Source of the DNA: Hyphomicrobiales bacterium | GTDB taxonomy: Bacteria > Pseudomonadota > Alphaproteobacteria > Rhizobiales > Rhizobiaceae | Assembly (NCBI GenBank): GCA_900470805.1 | Contig: UCCA01000014.1 | Location: 1-64,000 of the forward strand | DNA: 64,000 bases | Direction of reading: 5' to 3' | Shown: piece after piece, positions 53,519-63,397 of the stretch | How positions within the stretch are numbered: the stretch's first letter is position 1 | Layout of the letters: each line of letters begins with the position of its first letter | Program-made: the position numbers and the translations under genes | Notes under the pieces: model-generated | Database searches by the model: none | Seen by the model: the letters and a program-made list of their open reading frames with translations, nothing else | Told to the model about the DNA's origin: nothing

Positions 53519-55033
53519 ATGGCGCGCCCGAATTTTCTCATCCTGATGGTCGACCAATATAACGGGACGTTGTTTCCCGACGGGCCGGCCGAATTTCTGC
53601 ACGCGCCACATCTGAAAGCCCTGGCGAAGCGCTCCGTGCGCTTCGCCAATACCTATACGGCAAGTCCGCTCTGCGCCCCGGCGCGGGCGTCCTTCATGTC
53701 CGGCCAGCTGCCGAGCCGCACCCGCGTCTACGACAACGCCGCCGAATTCGCCTCCGATATCCCGACCTTCGCGCATCACCTGAGGGCGGCCGGTTATCAC
53801 ACGGCGCTGTCGGGCAAGATGCACTTCGTCGGCCCGGATCAGCTGCACGGCTTCGAGGAACGGCTGACGACCGACATCTATCCGGCCGATTTCGGCTGGA
53901 CACCCGATTATACCAAGCCGGGCGAGCGGATCGACTGGTGGTATCACAATCTCGGCTCGGTAACCGGTGCCGGCGTCGCCGAGATCACCAACCAGATGGA
54001 ATATGACGACGAGGTCGCTTTCAACGCGACCCGCAAGCTCTACGACCTCTCGCGCCGGCAGGACGATCGTCCTTGGTGCCTGACGGTCAGTTTCACGCAT
54101 CCGCACGACCCCTATGTGGCGCGGCGCAAGTTCTGGGATCTCTACGAGGATTGCCCTCACCTCGACCCCGAGGTCGGCACGATCCCGTTAGAGGAGCAAG
54201 ACGCGCATTCTCAGCGGCTTTTGAAGGCCTGCGACTATGATGCCTTCGAGATCACGCGCGAGCAGGTGCGTCGGGCGCGGCGCGGCTATTTCGCCAACAT
54301 TTCCTATGTCGATGAAAAGGTCGGCGAGCTGCTCGACGTTCTTGAGCGTGGCCGCATGGCCGGGGATACGGTCATCCTGTTCGTCTCCGACCATGGCGAC
54401 ATGCTGGGTGAACGTGGATTGTGGTTCAAGATGTGCTTCTTCGACGGTGCGGCCCGCGTGCCGCTGTCGATTTCGGCACCGGGTTGGGAGCCCAAGCTGA
54501 TCGACCAGCCGGTCTCGACGCTCGACGTGACGCCGACGCTGGCGGCGCTTGCCGGCATCGACATCACCAAGCTGAAGCCCTGGACCGACGGCGAGGATCT
54601 GACGCCGCTCGCCACGGGAACCGGCACGCGCGGGCCGGTGCCGATGGAATATGCGGCCGAAGGGTCGATCGCGCCGCTGGTGGCCTTGCGCGACGGCAAA
54701 TTCAAGCTGACGCTCTGCGACGCCGACGCGCCGATGCTGTTTGATCTAGACGCCGATCCGAAGGAGCTCACCAATCTCGCCACCGATCCCGCCTATGCCG
54801 AAACGCTGGCGCTTCTGACCGCGCAGGCGAACAAGCGTTGGAACCTCGAGACCTTCGACGCCGCCGTGCGGGAAAGCCAGGCGCGGCGCTGGGTGGTCTA
54901 TGAGGCGTTGCGCAACGGCGCCTACTATCCATGGGACTACCAGCCGCTGCAGAAAGCTTCCGAACGCTACATGCGCAACCACATGGATCTCAACGTGCTG
55001 GAAGAGAACCAGCGTTATCCGCGCGGCGAGTGA
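53519..55033 (+). CDS. betC: Choline sulfatase
   Basis: A 504-residue sulfatase that hydrolyses choline-O-sulfate to choline and sulfate. The sulfatase signature LCAPARASFMSGQ carries Cys52, the residue converted to formylglycine (C-x-P-x-R). Metal and substrate residues are visible in MVDQ (Asp12, Gln13), GKMHFVGP (about 99-106) and SDHGDMLGERGLWFKM (about 288-303). The C-terminal tail (RYMRNHMDLNVLEENQRYP) is typical of bacterial choline sulfatases. It lies 20 bp after choX and so is in its operon. No betA/betB dehydrogenase gene is adjacent. Confidence 0.96.
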   Translation: MARPNFLILMVDQYNGTLFPDGPAEFLHAPHLKALAKRSVRFANTYTASPLCAPARASFMSGQLPSRTRVYDNAAEFASDIPTFAHHLRAAGYHTALSGKMHFVGPDQLHGFEERLTTDIYPADFGWTPDYTKPGERIDWWYHNLGSVTGAGVAEITNQMEYDDEVAFNATRKLYDLSRRQDDRPWCLTVSFTHPHDPYVARRKFWDLYEDCPHLDPEVGTIPLEEQDAHSQRLLKACDYDAFEITREQVRRARRGYFANISYVDEKVGELLDVLERGRMAGDTVILFVSDHGDMLGERGLWFKMCFFDGAARVPLSISAPGWEPKLIDQPVSTLDVTPTLAALAGIDITKLKPWTDGEDLTPLATGTGTRGPVPMEYAAEGSIAPLVALRDGKFKLTLCDADAPMLFDLDADPKELTNLATDPAYAETLALLTAQANKRWNLETFDAAVRESQARRWVVYEALRNGAYYPWDYQPLQKASERYMRNHMDLNVLEENQRYPRGE

Positions 55034-55091
55034 GATTGCCCGATTGCCGGTGACCGGATAGGGTCCGGCCATCGCAAGGAGGATACATCTC

Positions 55092-55301
55092 ATGAAAATC
55101 AGCGCCCGCAACCGCCTCAAGGGCAAGGTCGTCGAGATCACGCTGGGCGCCACGACGGCGCATGTGCGCATCGATATCGGCGGCGGCTCGATCGTGACTT
55201 CGTCGATCACCAACGAGGCAGTCAAGGAACTTGGCCTTGTCGTCGGCTCCGAGGCCTATGCCGTCGTCAAGGCATCCGACGTGATGGTCGCCGTTGACTG
55301 A
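55092..55301 (+). CDS. TOBE/Mop-domain molybdate-binding protein (molbindin)
   Basis: A 69-residue single TOBE/Mop domain: KISARNRLKGKVVEITLGAT and VTSSITNEAVKELGLVVGSEAYAVVKASDVMVAV follow the family. It binds molybdate as an oligomer and probably buffers it in the cytoplasm. AAGGAGG lies 8-14 nt before the ATG, a very strong ribosome site. It stands alone between betC and trmO; no mod transporter is near. Confidence 0.92.
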   Translation: MKISARNRLKGKVVEITLGATTAHVRIDIGGGSIVTSSITNEAVKELGLVVGSEAYAVVKASDVMVAVD

Positions 55302-55316
55302 CGGCTGACTGACTGA

Positions 55317-55841
55317 TCAAGCCTTCTGGCAATAATGCGCCGTGCCGTCGTCGCCGGTCTGAAAATCGCCCGGCTGCGGCGGCGCGATCGGCTTGAACAG
55401 CGTTCGATCCGGCTTCAGGTCCAGCAGCGGCGTGCCGTCGAGGCAATCCATGCCGCGCACGAGCAGCGCCGCGCCCTCCACTGCTTCGAGCTTGACGATC
55501 GACGTTCCGATCGGATTGGGGCGGACGGGAGAGCGGAGCGAGAAGGTGCCGTGTACCTTGCCTGAGTTGGCCGGGCTCTGGAGCACGAGATCGCGGCGCG
55601 AGCGATCGAGCCAGTAGAGGACTTCCAGCCGCTCGAACGCCTCGACACCCTGCAAGGCCTGCGTCCACGGTTCGAAGATCTCGATCCTGCAGAGCGGCCC
55701 GTCGTGCCTGCCCTGGCGCGGTGTTTCCATGCGCGAGGTCCAGGGCGTGCAGATGCGGCCGATGAAGACGAGACCGGCATCGGTGGGCTCCGGGGCGTCA
55801 ACGACGACCTCGTTTTCACGGATTTCGTTTTCGCGGACCAT
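55317..55841 (-). CDS. tRNA (N6-threonylcarbamoyladenosine37-N6)-methyltransferase TrmO/TsaA-like
   Basis: A 174-residue protein of the TsaA/YaeB (UPF0066) family. The fold signature is seen in [19 protein letters not shown] at the N-terminal side and in [21 protein letters not shown] (about 97-117), the SAM-binding patch. In E. coli this domain methylates t6A37 in tRNA-Thr, making it a downstream partner of TsaB. Rhizobial copies are shorter than E. coli TrmO and lack its C-terminal domain, so activity is likely but not certain. Separated from prfC by 55 bp. Confidence 0.85.
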   Translation of the reverse strand: MVRENEIRENEVVVDAPEPTDAGLVFIGRICTPWTSRMETPRQGRHDGPLCRIEIFEPWTQALQGVEAFERLEVLYWLDRSRRDLVLQSPANSGKVHGTFSLRSPVRPNPIGTSIVKLEAVEGAALLVRGMDCLDGTPLLDLKPDRTLFKPIAPPQPGDFQTGDDGTAHYCQKA

Positions 55842-55896
55842 ACTGCGCTCCTGTTTTCGGAAGACAGTATGGCACGGCGTTATAGCCCAGGAAACA

Positions 55897-57477
55897 TCAC
55901 GCCGCCTTGGCGACCTGATATTCCTTGATGGCGACCATCTTGATGGCCGGGAAGCGTTCGGACTCGTAGCGCAGTGAGAAGCTGTCCTGCGCGAGAAAAA
56001 CCGGATCGCCGTCGAGATCGCGGGCGATGTCGCCGCGCTTGACGGTGAGGAACTTGTCGAGTTCGGCCGGCTGGTCGGACGATATCCAGCGGCAGACGGA
56101 GAAGCGCGACATTTCGAACGAAACCGGCAGCGTGTATTCCGCCGACAGTCGCTCCTTCAACACGTCGAGCTGCAGGGCGCCAACGACGCCGACGATAGCC
56201 GGCGAACCATCTTCCGGCGAGAACAGCTGCACGACGCCCTCTTCCGCCATCTGCTGCAGGGCTTCCTTGAGCTTCTTCGCCTTCATCGCGTCTTCCAGGC
56301 GCACGCGGCGCAGGATTTCGGGCGAGAAGTTCGGCACGCCCTGGAACACCAGTGCCTCGCCTTCGGTCAGCGTATCGCCGATCCTGAGCGTACCGTGGTT
56401 CGGGATGCCGACGACATCGCCGGCATAGGCGGTATCGGCCAGCTGGCGCTGCGAAGCGAAGAAGAATTGCGGCGCGGTGAGGCCGAGCTGCTTGCCGGTG
56501 CGCGCCAGACGCGCCTTCATGCCGCGCTCCAGCTTGCCGGAGCAGATGCGGGCAAAGGCGATGCGGTCGCGGTGGTTGGGATCCATGTTGGCCTGGATCT
56601 TGAAGACGAAGGCCGTCATCTTGTCGTCCGTGGCGTGCACGGTCCTGACATCGGCGACCTGGTCGCGCGGCGGCGGGGCGATCTCGGCAAGTGCATTGAT
56701 CAGGTCGCGGACACCCAGATTGCGCAGCGCCGAACCAAAAAACACCGGCGTCATGTGGCCTTCCAGAAATGCCTGGCGATCAAAGGGGCGGCAAGCCTCC
56801 TTTGCGAGGTCGACTTCGTCGATGAAAGCCGCACGTTCGTTTTCCGGAAGACGATCGGCCACGGCCTGCGGGCCATTGACCTCGATCGCATCTTCCTTGT
56901 CCGATCCGCGCACCCGGTTTCCGGCAAGGTGGTAAGTACCGCAGAAGCTCTTGGAGCGGCCGATCGGCCAGGTGATCGGGGCGGTATCCAGAGCCAGCTT
57001 TTCCTCGACTTCATCGAGGATTTCGAAGACATCGCGGCTTTCACGGTCCATCTTGTTGATGAAGGTGATGATCGGAATGTCGCGCATGCGGCAGACTTCG
57101 AACAGCTTCAGCGTCCGTGGCTCGATACCCTTGGCGGCATCGATGACCATGATGGCCGCATCGACCGCGGTCAGCGTGCGATAGGTGTCGTCGGCGAAGT
57201 CTTCGTGACCTGGTGTGTCGAGAATGTTGAAGACCTTGTCGGCATATTCGAAGGTCATCACCGAGGTGACGACCGAGATGCCGCGTTCGCGCTCGATCTT
57301 CATCCAGTCCGAGCGGGTCTGAATGCGATCCTTCTTGGCCTTGACCTCACCCGCGAGCTGGATGGCGCCGCCGAACAGCAGCAGCTTTTCGGTCAGCGTC
57401 GTCTTACCCGCGTCCGGGTGGGCAATAATAGCGAATGTGCGGCGGCGGGAAACCGCCTCGGCGAGACTTTCGGCCAT
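55897..57477 (-). CDS. prfC: Peptide chain release factor 3
   Basis: A 526-residue translational GTPase that recycles RF1/RF2. The G motifs are [10 protein letters not shown] (about 20-29), DTPGHEDF (about 87-94) and NKMD (about 141-144); RF3-specific domains II and III follow (for example [12 protein letters not shown] at about 430-441). ATG 57477 ([18 protein letters not shown]) is set by the family start. It is divergent from dut (90 bp). Confidence 0.96.
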   Translation of the reverse strand: MAESLAEAVSRRRTFAIIAHPDAGKTTLTEKLLLFGGAIQLAGEVKAKKDRIQTRSDWMKIERERGISVVTSVMTFEYADKVFNILDTPGHEDFADDTYRTLTAVDAAIMVIDAAKGIEPRTLKLFEVCRMRDIPIITFINKMDRESRDVFEILDEVEEKLALDTAPITWPIGRSKSFCGTYHLAGNRVRGSDKEDAIEVNGPQAVADRLPENERAAFIDEVDLAKEACRPFDRQAFLEGHMTPVFFGSALRNLGVRDLINALAEIAPPPRDQVADVRTVHATDDKMTAFVFKIQANMDPNHRDRIAFARICSGKLERGMKARLARTGKQLGLTAPQFFFASQRQLADTAYAGDVVGIPNHGTLRIGDTLTEGEALVFQGVPNFSPEILRRVRLEDAMKAKKLKEALQQMAEEGVVQLFSPEDGSPAIVGVVGALQLDVLKERLSAEYTLPVSFEMSRFSVCRWISSDQPAELDKFLTVKRGDIARDLDGDPVFLAQDSFSLRYESERFPAIKMVAIKEYQVAKAA

Positions 57478-57567
57478 GGTGTGAATCCTGTGGAGTTGCG
57501 GCGTATCTAGCGATTTAGGCACCGCTTTGCAATTGACCTTGGGCGTGCGGGCGCAAAGTAATGGGCC

Positions 57568-58038
57568 ATGACCATTCACACCAATACCCGCCCGACCGTC
57601 AATCTGCTGCGCCTCGCCCATGGCGAAGGCCTCGAGTTGCCCGCTTACGAAAGCAAGGGCGCCGCCGGCATGGACCTGCGCGCCGCCGTCGACGACGCCG
57701 CTCCGATGGTGCTGGCGCCCGGCAAGCGCGCACTGGTGCCGACCGGACTGATCTTCGAAATCCCCGAGGGATACGAAGGCCAGATCCGCCCGCGGTCCGG
57801 CCTAGCCTTCAAGAATGGCATCACCTGCCTGAACACCCCAGGCACGATCGACAGCGATTATCGCGGCGAGGTGAAGGTGCTGCTGATCAATCTCGGCGAG
57901 GAGCCGTTCGAGATCAGCCGTGGCATGCGGATTGCCCAGATGGTGATCGCGCCGGTGACGCAGGCACGCGTTGCCGAGATCACCGAGGCCAGCACGACCA
58001 CGCGCGGTGCCGGCGGCTTCGGCTCCACCGGCGTGTGA
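57568..58038 (+). CDS. dut: Deoxyuridine 5'-triphosphate nucleotidohydrolase (dUTPase)
   Basis: A 156-residue trimeric dUTPase. Five conserved motifs are visible: AGMDLRAA (about 33-40), RPRSGLA (about 73-79), [14 protein letters not shown] (about 88-101), RIAQMVI (about 122-128) and the C-terminal [12 protein letters not shown]. It makes dUMP and keeps uracil out of DNA. It overlaps the following GNAT gene (TGATG). In most rhizobia dut follows coaBC directly; here about 13.6 kb separates them. Confidence 0.97.
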   Translation: MTIHTNTRPTVNLLRLAHGEGLELPAYESKGAAGMDLRAAVDDAAPMVLAPGKRALVPTGLIFEIPEGYEGQIRPRSGLAFKNGITCLNTPGTIDSDYRGEVKVLLINLGEEPFEISRGMRIAQMVIAPVTQARVAEITEASTTTRGAGGFGSTGV

Positions 58039-58937
58039 TGCGCGGGGCCACCGACAGTTCGGGGCTCACCTTCCGCCAGGATTATTTTGGCGACGACGCG
58101 GCATGGGCCGCGCTGGTATCGCTGCTGCAGGATACGTTCGGCATCGACATCGACCCGCTGCGGCAACTCGGCGGCACCGATCCGACCAGCATGCCGTTCG
58201 GCTGGTTCGACGAGACGGGCACGCTAGCGGCCAATCTCTCCGCCTTCGCCATGCCGATCACGCTCAATGGCCGCATCATCAACGCCGCCGGTCTGCAGTC
58301 CGGCGCGGTGCGACCGCCATGGCGCGGACGCGGCCTCTATCGCGACGTGACAGCCAAGGCGCTAGACTGGTGCGACCGGCAGGGCTTCGAGGCGGTCGTG
58401 CTCTACACCGACAAGCCCGATCTCTATACGCCCCACGGCTTCGTCTCGCTGCCAATGCATCTACATGCCGGCGACGCACCCTCGCCGATCCCCAAGACAA
58501 AGCCAGCCCGCCGGCTCGATCCCTGGAACCCCGAAGACCTTGCGCTGTTGCGGGAAGCGCTCAACGCCCGGGCGCCGGTCTCGGAGCGTCTGGCGGTGTG
58601 CCGGAGTTCGGCGATGTTCCTGATCAACACGCAGTTCGACCCGGATATCCGGCTGAGCTGGCTGCCGGAGCAGCAGGCCGTCATCGCCTGGAAGATGGAC
58701 GACGCTGCTTTCTTCGTCCTGTCGGACGTGGTGGCATCGGCGATCCCCACCCTGCCCGTCATTTTCGGCGGCCTCGGCATGTCGCCGCGGACGGTGGAGG
58801 TGCTGTTTGCGCCCGACAAGCTCGGCTGGCAGGGGCAGCCGCAACTGCTGGAGACGACGACGCGGTTCATGATCAGGGCGGATACGCCCGTTGACCTCGC
58901 GCAGCCGGCGATGCTGTCGCCGATGGCGGATTTCTAG
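58038..58937 (+). CDS. GNAT-family N-acetyltransferase
   Basis: A 299-residue protein with a GNAT-like fold in the first half (VRPPWRGRGLYRDVTAKALDWCDRQGF, about 91-117, acetyl-CoA loop) and a second domain of about 130 residues. The overall design resembles Eis-like or two-domain GNATs. Substrate unknown. The start is ATG 58038, overlapping the dut stop by one base (TGATG), so it is translationally coupled. Its 3' end overlaps the convergent Lrp gene by 4 bp. Confidence 0.8.
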   Translation: MRGATDSSGLTFRQDYFGDDAAWAALVSLLQDTFGIDIDPLRQLGGTDPTSMPFGWFDETGTLAANLSAFAMPITLNGRIINAAGLQSGAVRPPWRGRGLYRDVTAKALDWCDRQGFEAVVLYTDKPDLYTPHGFVSLPMHLHAGDAPSPIPKTKPARRLDPWNPEDLALLREALNARAPVSERLAVCRSSAMFLINTQFDPDIRLSWLPEQQAVIAWKMDDAAFFVLSDVVASAIPTLPVIFGGLGMSPRTVEVLFAPDKLGWQGQPQLLETTTRFMIRADTPVDLAQPAMLSPMADF

Positions 58938-59404
58938 CCGGGTTTTCCGCCCAACGGCGGCAGGCGGCGTTTGACGGGGGAGGCCTTGATCATCGAGGTG
59001 TTGGTTTCCGCCTTTTCCACGATGCGATCGAGAATGGCGTCAAGCTCTCCCATCGACGGCACGACGAGGCGGGCGATGAAGCAGTCGTCACCGGTGACCT
59101 TGTCACATTCGACGAATTGCGGCGTCTCCTTGATCAGCCGCTCGACCACATGCAGCTGGCCGGGCAGCGGTCGGATGCGGACTATGGCCTGCAGGGGATA
59201 GCCGAGTGCTGCGGGATCGATATCGATCGTGAAGCAGGTGATGACGCCGCGCTCCTGCAGTCGGCGCAGACGCTCGGCGGCGCTGGGCGAGGACAGGCCG
59301 GCCGCCTGCGCCAGCTCCTTCAGCGACATCCGCGCATCGCCGGCCAGCGCTTCCAACATGCGCTGATCGATATCGTCGATTTCAGGATTAGGAACAACTG
59401 CCAT
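58934..59404 (-). CDS. Lrp/AsnC-family regulator
   Basis: A 156-residue regulator. The N-terminal helix-turn-helix (IDQRMLEALAGDARMSLKELAQAAGLSSPSAAERLRRL in about 10-48) is followed by the alpha/beta RAM effector domain (about 65-145). The start is ATG 59404, with GAGAGGG close upstream; ATG 59416 adds four residues. It is divergent from an EamA transporter (102 bp), the usual pattern for Lrp-type control of amino-acid exporters. The ligand is unknown but an amino acid is likely. Confidence 0.92.
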   Translation of the reverse strand: MAVVPNPEIDDIDQRMLEALAGDARMSLKELAQAAGLSSPSAAERLRRLQERGVITCFTIDIDPAALGYPLQAIVRIRPLPGQLHVVERLIKETPQFVECDKVTGDDCFIARLVVPSMGELDAILDRIVEKAETNTSMIKASPVKRRLPPLGGKPG

Positions 59405-59480
59405 ATACCCTCTCATAATTAGGCTTTGGTGCTCATCCTCTTTCTGCAGGATATAGAAACCGATCGATTGCAGCAATATT

Positions 59481-59504
59481 CTGTCTCCATCGACATGGAG
59501 ACAG
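59481..59504. promoter_or_regulatory. Perfect 10-bp inverted repeat covering the EamA ribosome site
   Basis: CTGTCTCCAT-CGAC-ATGGAGACAG. The GGAG (59497-59500) that serves ATG 59507 is in the right arm. In the mRNA this is a stable stem-loop hiding the ribosome site; as DNA it is an Lrp-type palindrome candidate. Confidence 0.6.
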
Positions 59505-59506
59505 AG

Positions 59507-60400
59507 ATGCAGAGCGAGATCCGCAGCGGCACGATACAGATGACAGCGGCAATGCTGATTTCCGGGACGATCGGCTGGTTCGTGGTGATGTCGGGCCAGC
59601 CGGTGAGCGGCGTGGTGTTCTGGCGCTGCCTGTTCGGCGCAATCAGCCTGCTCGCCGTCTGCGGCTATATGGGCCTGCTGCGGCCGGGCGCGATCAGCCT
59701 GCGGTCGTTTGCAATCGCCGTGCTTGGCGGGATTGCCATCGTGCTCAACTGGCTGTTGCTGTTCGGCGCTTATAAACATGTTTCGATCTCGGTGGCGACG
59801 ACCGTCTACAACACGCAGCCCTTCATGCTGCTGGCGCTGGGAGCGCTGTTTCTGGGCGAGGGGATCACCGCCACCAAGCTGTTCTGGCTGACGCTCGCTT
59901 TCGCCGGGATGATCGCCATCGTCGAGGGCAAGCCCGCGACGACAGGCATGGACGGCGACTATCTCACGGGGATCGGCATGGCGCTGGGCGCGGCATTCTT
60001 CTACGCGCTGGCGGCGCTGGCCGCCAAAGGGCTGAAAGGCACGCCGCCGCATCTGATCGCGCTGATCCAGGTTTCGACCGGAGTGCTGATGCTGCTACCG
60101 CTGACCGATTTTTCCGCCCTGCCCGCTGACGCCGGCGCGTGGTCGCTGCTCGCCACCATGGGCATCGTTCATACCGGGCTGATGTATGTGCTGCTCTACG
60201 GCGCCATTCAGAAGCTGCCGATCCACCTGACCGGGGCGCTATCGTTCATCTATCCGATTGCCGCGATCGTCGTCGACCGGCTTGCCTTCGGGCATGCGCT
60301 GCAGCCGCTGCACATCGCCGGCGCTGCAATCATCCTGCTCTCGGCGGCGGGGATGAACCTCGGCTGGACGCCCACGCGGCTGCGGGGCGTCCGAACCTGA
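59507..60400 (+). CDS. EamA/DMT-superfamily transporter, Lrp-linked
   Basis: A 297-residue inner-membrane protein with about ten helices (MTAAMLISGTIGWFVVMSG and GVVFWRCLFGAISLLAVCGY are the first). The second EamA repeat includes LGAAFFYALAALAAKGLKGTPPHLIALIQ. ATG 59507 has GGAG at 59497-59500 (6-nt gap) and is preferred; ATG 59495 is inside the hairpin and also in frame. It is divergent from an Lrp gene, so amino-acid export is plausible. The ribosome site is masked in the hairpin at 59481-59504. Confidence 0.9.
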   Translation: MQSEIRSGTIQMTAAMLISGTIGWFVVMSGQPVSGVVFWRCLFGAISLLAVCGYMGLLRPGAISLRSFAIAVLGGIAIVLNWLLLFGAYKHVSISVATTVYNTQPFMLLALGALFLGEGITATKLFWLTLAFAGMIAIVEGKPATTGMDGDYLTGIGMALGAAFFYALAALAAKGLKGTPPHLIALIQVSTGVLMLLPLTDFSALPADAGAWSLLATMGIVHTGLMYVLLYGAIQKLPIHLTGALSFIYPIAAIVVDRLAFGHALQPLHIAGAAIILLSAAGMNLGWTPTRLRGVRT

Positions 60401-60413
60401 GCAGATCCGAGGC

Positions 60414-60935
60414 CTACTTGGCCTGACGGGTCATCTCGAACAGGAACCAGTGGCGACGCTCGGTCTCGTCGATCCAATTCTCGATCAGGCTCGTCGTGGC
60501 GACGTCATTGTGTTCGGAGCAGACCTCATGGGTTTCACGCATGATCGAGGTCAGCTGCTTGTTGTCGTCGCGCAATTCGGCCAGCATGTCTTCCGGCGTC
60601 ACGTAGTCGGCGTCGTTGTCGCTAAGGCGCTGCAAGCGCGCGATATGGCCGATCGAGCGGATAGTGGTGCCGCCGATCTTGCGAGCGCGCTCGGCGAGTT
60701 CGTCGGTCATCGCGAAGATCTGGTCGGCATGCTCGTCGAGCAGCAAATGGTAATCGCGGAAATGCGGGCCGGACATGTGCCAGTGAAAATTCTTGGTCTT
60801 CATGTAAAGGGCAAAAGTATCGGCCAGCAATGCCGCGAGCGCGCCTGAAATATCCTGGATGGCGTTGCTCTTCAGATCGGTCGGGGTGGCCAATGCCGCG
60901 GTCTTGCGCTTTTCGGCCGGGGTGGTGGGGCTCAT
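60414..60935 (-). CDS. dps: Dps-family DNA-protecting ferritin-like protein
   Basis: A 173-residue Dps dodecamer subunit that oxidises and stores iron and binds DNA in stationary or oxidative stress. The ferroxidase residues appear in KNFHWHMSGPHFRDYHLLLDEH (about 48-69), where His, Asp and Glu are placed as in the family. A lysine/arginine-bearing N-terminal tail (PTTPAEKRKTAAL) may mediate DNA binding. The start at ATG 60935 has GGAG 8 nt upstream. A small hairpin (CGCCT-GTTC-AGGCG at 60948-60961) precedes the ribosome site. Longer upstream frames are not supported. Confidence 0.95.
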   Translation of the reverse strand: MSPTTPAEKRKTAALATPTDLKSNAIQDISGALAALLADTFALYMKTKNFHWHMSGPHFRDYHLLLDEHADQIFAMTDELAERARKIGGTTIRSIGHIARLQRLSDNDADYVTPEDMLAELRDDNKQLTSIMRETHEVCSEHNDVATTSLIENWIDETERRHWFLFEMTRQAK

Positions 60936-60947
60936 TCGTGTCTCCTT

Positions 60948-60961
60948 CGCCTGAACAGGCG
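60948..60961 (-). promoter_or_regulatory. Small hairpin just upstream of the dps ribosome site
   Basis: In the dps mRNA, CGCCT-GTTC-AGGCG lies directly before AAGGAG. It could protect the 5' end or act as a binding site; no matching factor was recognised. Confidence 0.35.
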
Positions 60962-61185
60962 TGAATTTCGAGGTTGCCGGAAGGGTTTGCGATCCCCCCT
61001 GGATGCGGCAGCTCACGTCGGCTCCGGCATAAGGCCAGACGACTGCCACAGCCTCTGAAGTAGCACCGCGCGCGCTGCCGTCAATAGGGTCCGGCGGCGG
61101 TTGATGCAGATCGCCGCAGGCGACTGGTGTTGCTCTTGAAACAGCGATGCCGCAGGCGTAAAAAGCGCCGACCCTGGAGGATAGA

Positions 61186-61803
61186 ATGTCGCTCACCGCC
61201 CTGTTCGCCTATGCCGCGGCGCTGTTCATCGCAGCCGCCATTCCCGGACCGGGGATCACCGCCATCGTGGCGCGTGCGCTCGGATCGAACTTCCGCGAGA
61301 CCTTCTTCATGGGCCTCGGGCTGGTGCTCGGCGACATGACCTACCTCACCACCGTCATCCTCGGCCTGGCCTTCGTGGCGCAGACATTCACCGAGGTGTT
61401 CTTGATCATCAAGATCGCGGGCGCGCTCTATCTCGGCTACATCGCCTACAAACTCTGGACCGCGGGACTGCTGCCGCAGGATATCGCGGCGAAGAAATCG
61501 AGCAGCATCGGCATGAGCTTTCTCTCGGGCCTGATGGTGACGCTCGGCAACCCGAAGACCATGTTGTTCTACGTGGCGCTGGTGCCGACGCTCATTGATA
61601 TCAACAACATCGGCCTGCGCGAGTACGGTCTGCTGCTGTTGACCACCTTCGCGGTGCTGCTGGTGGTACTGATCCCCTACATGATGCTGGCATCGCGGGC
61701 GCGGAGGCTGCTGAAACGGCCACGCGCGCTGCAGACGCTGAACCGCGTGGCCGCCAGCATCCTTGCCGGTACGGCGGCGTTCATCGCCACCCGGGCGGCC
61801 TGA
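61186..61803 (+). CDS. LysE-family translocator
   Basis: A 205-residue LysE/RhtB-type exporter with about six hydrophobic helices (AYAAALFIAAAIPGPGITAIVARAL is the family-typical start with PGPG). It exports amino acids or related compounds; the substrate cannot be fixed. ATG 61186 has GGAGG upstream (61174-61178). It is divergent from dps (250 bp) and followed 132 bp later by cysK, a cysteine biosynthesis gene, so cysteine or O-acetylserine export is a possible link. Confidence 0.92.
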   Translation: MSLTALFAYAAALFIAAAIPGPGITAIVARALGSNFRETFFMGLGLVLGDMTYLTTVILGLAFVAQTFTEVFLIIKIAGALYLGYIAYKLWTAGLLPQDIAAKKSSSIGMSFLSGLMVTLGNPKTMLFYVALVPTLIDINNIGLREYGLLLLTTFAVLLVVLIPYMMLASRARRLLKRPRALQTLNRVAASILAGTAAFIATRAA

Positions 61804-61935
61804 AAAATTCGTTCGGCAAACTGCCTGACGCAAAGGCTTTTTTCTCTGAAGCCGGCCGTTCGTGGATGAAGCCACTCTGGTCGGACCCCGGCTTTGACCC
61901 TATTCTCTAACCATATTTCATCAAGGGAGCCTATT

Positions 61936-62898
<963 letters not shown>

Positions 62899-62923
62899 TT
62901 TTCAGCTCCCTCCTGACCAGATC

Positions 62924-62945
62924 GAAGGGCGCTGCGGCGCCCTTC
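62924..62945 (+). terminator. Hairpin after cysK
   Basis: Perfect 9-bp stem GAAGGGCGC / GCGCCCTTC with a TGCG tetraloop, 25 bp past the stop. No T-run follows. Confidence 0.6.
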
Positions 62946-62995
62946 ATGCTGTCGGCCACAGCGGATCGAACACCAAGCGAAAACGAGGACTTCCC

Positions 62996-63295
62996 ATGCT
63001 GCTGATCGTCGGCACCATACGCCTGCCGCCCGAAAACCTTGCCGCTGCCCGGTCCGTGATGGCGCGGATGGTGGAGATGAGCCGCGCCGAGGACGGGTGC
63101 CTGGAGTATTCCTATGCCGAGGATGTGCTGGAAAGCGGCCTTATCCACGTCAAGGAACTGTGGCGCGACCAGCCGTCGCTCGACCGGCATTTTCAATCCG
63201 CGCATCTCGGCGACTGGCGCGCCGCGTGGCCGGAGTTGGGTATCCGCGACCGCAAGCTCAAGAGTTACGAGGTTGGCGAGGCACGGGAGACGTGA
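62996..63295 (+). CDS. ABM-family (quinol monooxygenase-like) protein
   Basis: A 99-residue dimeric ferredoxin-like alpha/beta-barrel protein. LLIVGTIRLPPENLAAARSVM at the start and EDGCLEYSYAEDVLESGLIHVKELWRDQPSLDRHF are typical of antibiotic biosynthesis monooxygenase/YgiN-type proteins. The substrate is unknown; quinol or small aromatic oxidation is common. ATG 62996 follows GAGGA (62985-62989). Confidence 0.85.
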   Translation: MLLIVGTIRLPPENLAAARSVMARMVEMSRAEDGCLEYSYAEDVLESGLIHVKELWRDQPSLDRHFQSAHLGDWRAAWPELGIRDRKLKSYEVGEARET

Positions 63296-63306
63296 GTGCC
63301 TGCGGC

Positions 63307-63394
63307 GTTTGGTGGGTTGGAGGCTGATGTGGCTTTGGTTGCCGCTCCGCTATATCCAAATTTTCTGAGGCAATAACCTCGACCCACCACAAAC
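63307..63394. repeat. Imperfect long inverted repeat
   Basis: GTTTGGTGGGTTGGAGG (63307-63323) pairs with CCTCGACCCACCACAAAC (63377-63394), with mismatches, in the gap between the ABM gene and comM. Possibly a decayed mobile repeat or a bidirectional terminator. Confidence 0.35.
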
Positions 63395-63397
63395 CCG

